Assembly (NCBI GenBank): GCA_001606155.1
Contig: LODT01000011.1
Span: forward strand, 434,001 to 498,000
From: Tieghemostelium lacteum
Taxonomy: Eukaryota; Evosea; Eumycetozoa; Dictyosteliales; Raperosteliaceae
Direction: 5' to 3'
Length of the DNA stretch: 64,000 nucleotides
Shown: one piece after another, positions 63,436 through 64,000 of the stretch
Layout of the letters: every line of letters starts with the position of its first letter
How positions within the stretch are numbered: the first letter of the stretch is position 1
Translations under genes and position numbers: made by a program
Notes under the pieces: generated by a model
The model's database searches: none
Told to the model about the DNA's origin: nothing
The model's input: only the letters and a program-made list of their open reading frames with translations

Positions 63436-63751
63436 TTTGTTTTATCTTAATCTTTTATTTAATATAAACAAAATATAATATATTATAACAAATAAATGAA
63501 ATTATTTAAATAAGAAATTTATTCATTTAGTAATCTTCATTTCTTATAAATATTATATATTTTTCTGAAAGAAAATTTGTTGACATTGTCATTATAATAA
63601 ATAATGAAATATGTGGGGTGTGAGTAATGGAAAAAAATAGTTATTATTTTTAATATTATCTATTTCCCACTTTACCACAATTAGAAATATTTATAATAGT
63701 ACTTTACCACATTTTTTTTTTTCATTTTTATCATACCTTAATATTGAATCC
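63436..63751. other. Divergent spacer at the right end
   Basis: About 316 bp between two divergent starts, AT-rich with a T run before the next ATG. No other feature. Confidence 0.3.
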
Positions 63752-64000
63752 ATGAGTAAAAGATCACATGTTAATATTTTAGATAGTTTAGATTTTGATC
63801 AAGAAAAGAGTATAGACAATGATTCACCAATTACCCAATCAGCTAAATATATTAAATTGTCAATTAATAATCATACCTCTTCATTTCAAAATAAATTCCC
63901 CCTAATCAATGATAAAAAGATTGATCAATCATTAAAAAATAATAATAATAATAATAATAAGAGTAATGATTTTGAAATTGATGATTTGGATGGATTTCTT
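63752..64000 (+). CDS. Start of a gene running off the right edge
   Basis: From ATG 63752 the frame is open to the window end (83 codons): MSKRSHVNILDSLDFDQ, then polar sequence, a run of seven Asn, and FEIDDLDGFL. Too little to identify. Start and frame are plausible from codon use and the T-run upstream. Confidence 0.5.
   Translation, partial: MSKRSHVNILDSLDFDQEKSIDNDSPITQSAKYIKLSINNHTSSFQNKFPLINDKKIDQSLKNNNNNNNKSNDFEIDDLDGFL

Noticed and set aside
1-64000. CRISPR arrays, bacterial operons or riboswitches
   Set aside because: No regularly spaced direct repeats; the sequence is eukaryotic nuclear DNA with spliceosomal introns.

Overview
The window is nuclear DNA of a dictyostelid social amoeba. 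It is very AT-rich, with T-tracts ahead of start codons, short introns (mostly 50-170 bp, GTAAGT/GTATGT to AG), and long runs of Asn and Gln codons. Several proteins are recognisably dictyostelid: dynamin A, CudA, the PKA catalytic subunit with a long low-complexity N-terminus, and BPI/LBP-like and GPI-anchored secreted proteins. They differ enough from my memory of D. discoideum that this is probably another species; I cannot name it.

Layout. 1-10.8 kb: the start of a CC2D1/Lgd-like gene (minus), then on plus dymA, a Rel/IPT-type putative transcription factor, a RhoGEF and a PTB/hnRNP-L-like RNA-binding protein. 10.9-15.6 kb: two members of a dictyostelid F-box-like leucine-rich family in convergent order (one with a reading-frame break) and an AKTIP/FTS-like UEV gene. 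15.8-30.5 kb: cudA, a methylthioadenosine/S-adenosylhomocysteine nucleosidase, alkyl-DHAP synthase, a GPI-anchored cupredoxin, two tiny cysteine-rich secreted proteins, a secreted protein, TFIIH subunit GTF2H5 (72 aa), fatty acid 2-hydroxylase and acyl-CoA oxidase.

30.5-42.8 kb is a mobile-element island. It holds two copies of an initiator-tRNA-Met locus and one tRNA-Leu(CAA). Around them lie Ty3/gypsy chromovirus-type fossils: one with integrase and chromodomain between LTRs, one short non-autonomous element with identical LTRs 52 bp behind the tRNA-Leu gene, solo LTRs, and a third integrase-bearing remnant. There are also small TIR elements, a DNA transposon carrying a second one with a perfect 10-bp target duplication, and decayed coding-like DNA.

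42.8-64 kb returns to dense genes: an HDHD5/CECR5-type HAD protein, an unusual ParB/Srx-like gene and its neighbour, a mitochondrial RsmJ-type methyltransferase with a one-base frame slip, a large type I membrane protein, a BPI/LBP-like protein, a CIR1-like corepressor, spc98 (GCP3) and ndc80 sharing one short divergent promoter, an orphan Cys-rich protein, a small putative mitochondrial protein, pkaC, a third F-box-like family member, a secreted GPI-type protein, and a gene that runs off the right edge.

Functional threads: lipid and peroxisome metabolism (alkyl-DHAP synthase with a C-terminal SKL, acyl-CoA oxidase with an N-terminal PTS2-like motif, fatty acid 2-hydroxylase), developmental control (cudA, pkaC) and mitotic microtubules (spc98/ndc80). 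Coordinates of spliced genes are the outer CDS limits; exon limits are in the evidence and were chosen by frame, splice consensus and family similarity, without transcript data.
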